This document shows, piece by piece, positions 63,507 through 64,000 of a stretch of 64,000 bases of DNA (the first letter of the stretch is position 1; each line of letters begins with the position of its first letter). A program made the translations under genes and the position numbers. This DNA comes from Oscillospiraceae bacterium (GTDB taxonomy: Bacteria; Bacillota; Clostridia; Oscillospirales; Ruminococcaceae). Below the pieces are notes generated by a model, which saw nothing but the letters and a program-made list of their open reading frames with translations, had not been told where the DNA came from and ran no database searches. The stretch is taken from positions 2,666,001 to 2,730,000 of the forward strand of contig CP107210.1 in assembly GCA_025757985.1 (NCBI GenBank), read 5' to 3'.

Positions 63507-64000
63507 ATGCCAAAATTAGTCATCGTGGAATCCCCTGCCAAGGCAAAGACCATTGGCAAGTATCTGGGCCGCGGCTACAAGGTCACGGCCAGCATGGGCC
63601 ATGTGCGCGACCTGCCCGCCAGTACGCTGGGCATTGATGTCGAAAATGGCTATAAGCCGAAATATATCACGATCAAGGGCAAGCAGAAGCTTGTTAAGGA
63701 GCTGAAGGCCGAGGCCAAAAAGTGCGATGGCGTCCTGCTTGCGACCGACCCGGACCGCGAGGGCGAGGCCATCAGCTGGCATCTGGCGAACATTCTGGGG
63801 CTGGACCCCGCTGCGCCCAACCGCGTGACCTTTGACGAGATCACGAAGAAGGGCGTCAAGGAGGGCATGGCCCATCCCCGCGCCATCAATATCGACCTTT
63901 TCAACGCGCAGCAGGCCCGGCGTGAGCTGGACCGTCTGGTCGGCTACAAGCTCAGCCCGTTCCTCTGGAAAAAGGTCCGCAGGGGCCTTTCCGCCGGTCG
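63507..64000 (+). CDS. topA: DNA topoisomerase I, N-terminal part
   Basis: Runs off the window; 164 residues are visible. The Toprim domain is clear: KLVIVESPAKAKTIGKYLGR with the catalytic glutamate, GHVRDLPASTLGIDVENGYK and LLATDPDREGEAISWHLANI with the metal-binding DxD. Relaxes negative supercoils. Start at 63507 follows TGAGGTAACTT. Confidence 0.97.
   Translation, partial: MPKLVIVESPAKAKTIGKYLGRGYKVTASMGHVRDLPASTLGIDVENGYKPKYITIKGKQKLVKELKAEAKKCDGVLLATDPDREGEAISWHLANILGLDPAAPNRVTFDEITKKGVKEGMAHPRAINIDLFNAQQARRELDRLVGYKLSPFLWKKVRRGLSAG

Overview
The window comes from the chromosome of a GC-rich Gram-positive anaerobe of the Oscillospiraceae (Ruminococcaceae). It most resembles the Gemmiger / Subdoligranulum / Faecalibacterium group. 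I base this on the remembered look of the 16S gene (22658..24285), the pyruvate formate-lyase pathway, type III glutamine synthetase with an ANTAR regulator, prepilin and DprA genes, and intergenic spaces full of short GC-rich palindromes. No database was searched.

Layout. 1-21.7 kb is ordinary chromosome: a small exporter, enolase, pyruvate formate-lyase with its activase, an aldo/keto reductase divergent from a MarR-MATE pair, a nitrogen block (glnN, glnA, ANTAR regulator), a CYTH protein, two DUF3048 lipoproteins, a histidine phosphatase, two DNA-binding regulators and peptide deformylase. 22.3-28.07 kb is a complete rRNA operon (two promoters, 16S, tRNA-Ala, tRNA-Ile, 23S, 5S, tRNA-Glu). 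Its 16S carries a long extra stem-loop in the V1 region.

28.07-44.46 kb is an island stacked at the 3' end of tRNA-Glu(CTC). The first element (28068..34335) is a decayed siphovirus prophage. It keeps a few tail genes, a holin, a GH25 lysozyme, the last part of a large serine integrase and a diversity-generating retroelement (DGR): reverse transcriptase, template repeat and variable repeat. All 12 template/variable differences fall on adenines of the sense strand. The second element (34458..44435) is an integrative mobilizable element with its own large serine recombinase, a MobA/MobL-type relaxase, a ParM/ParR-like pair and a PadR-controlled cargo of small secreted proteins. For both elements the two ends can be joined on paper into a palindromic attP with a 2-bp core.

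45-64 kb is chromosome again: a racemase-family protein, metG-DMT transporter-tatD, a GNAT enzyme, an unassigned ~790-nt RNA transcription unit (50918..51708, minus), a ddl-murI-DUF1934-argS block, a HTH regulator facing a prepilin-like gene, a repeated-HTH protein, the infC-rpmI-rplT operon behind an L20-type leader, an SPOUT rRNA methyltransferase, dprA and the start of topA.

Most spaces over 100 bp hold one or more of three families of GC-rich palindromic repeats. These also create many spurious small ORFs, which are left out.
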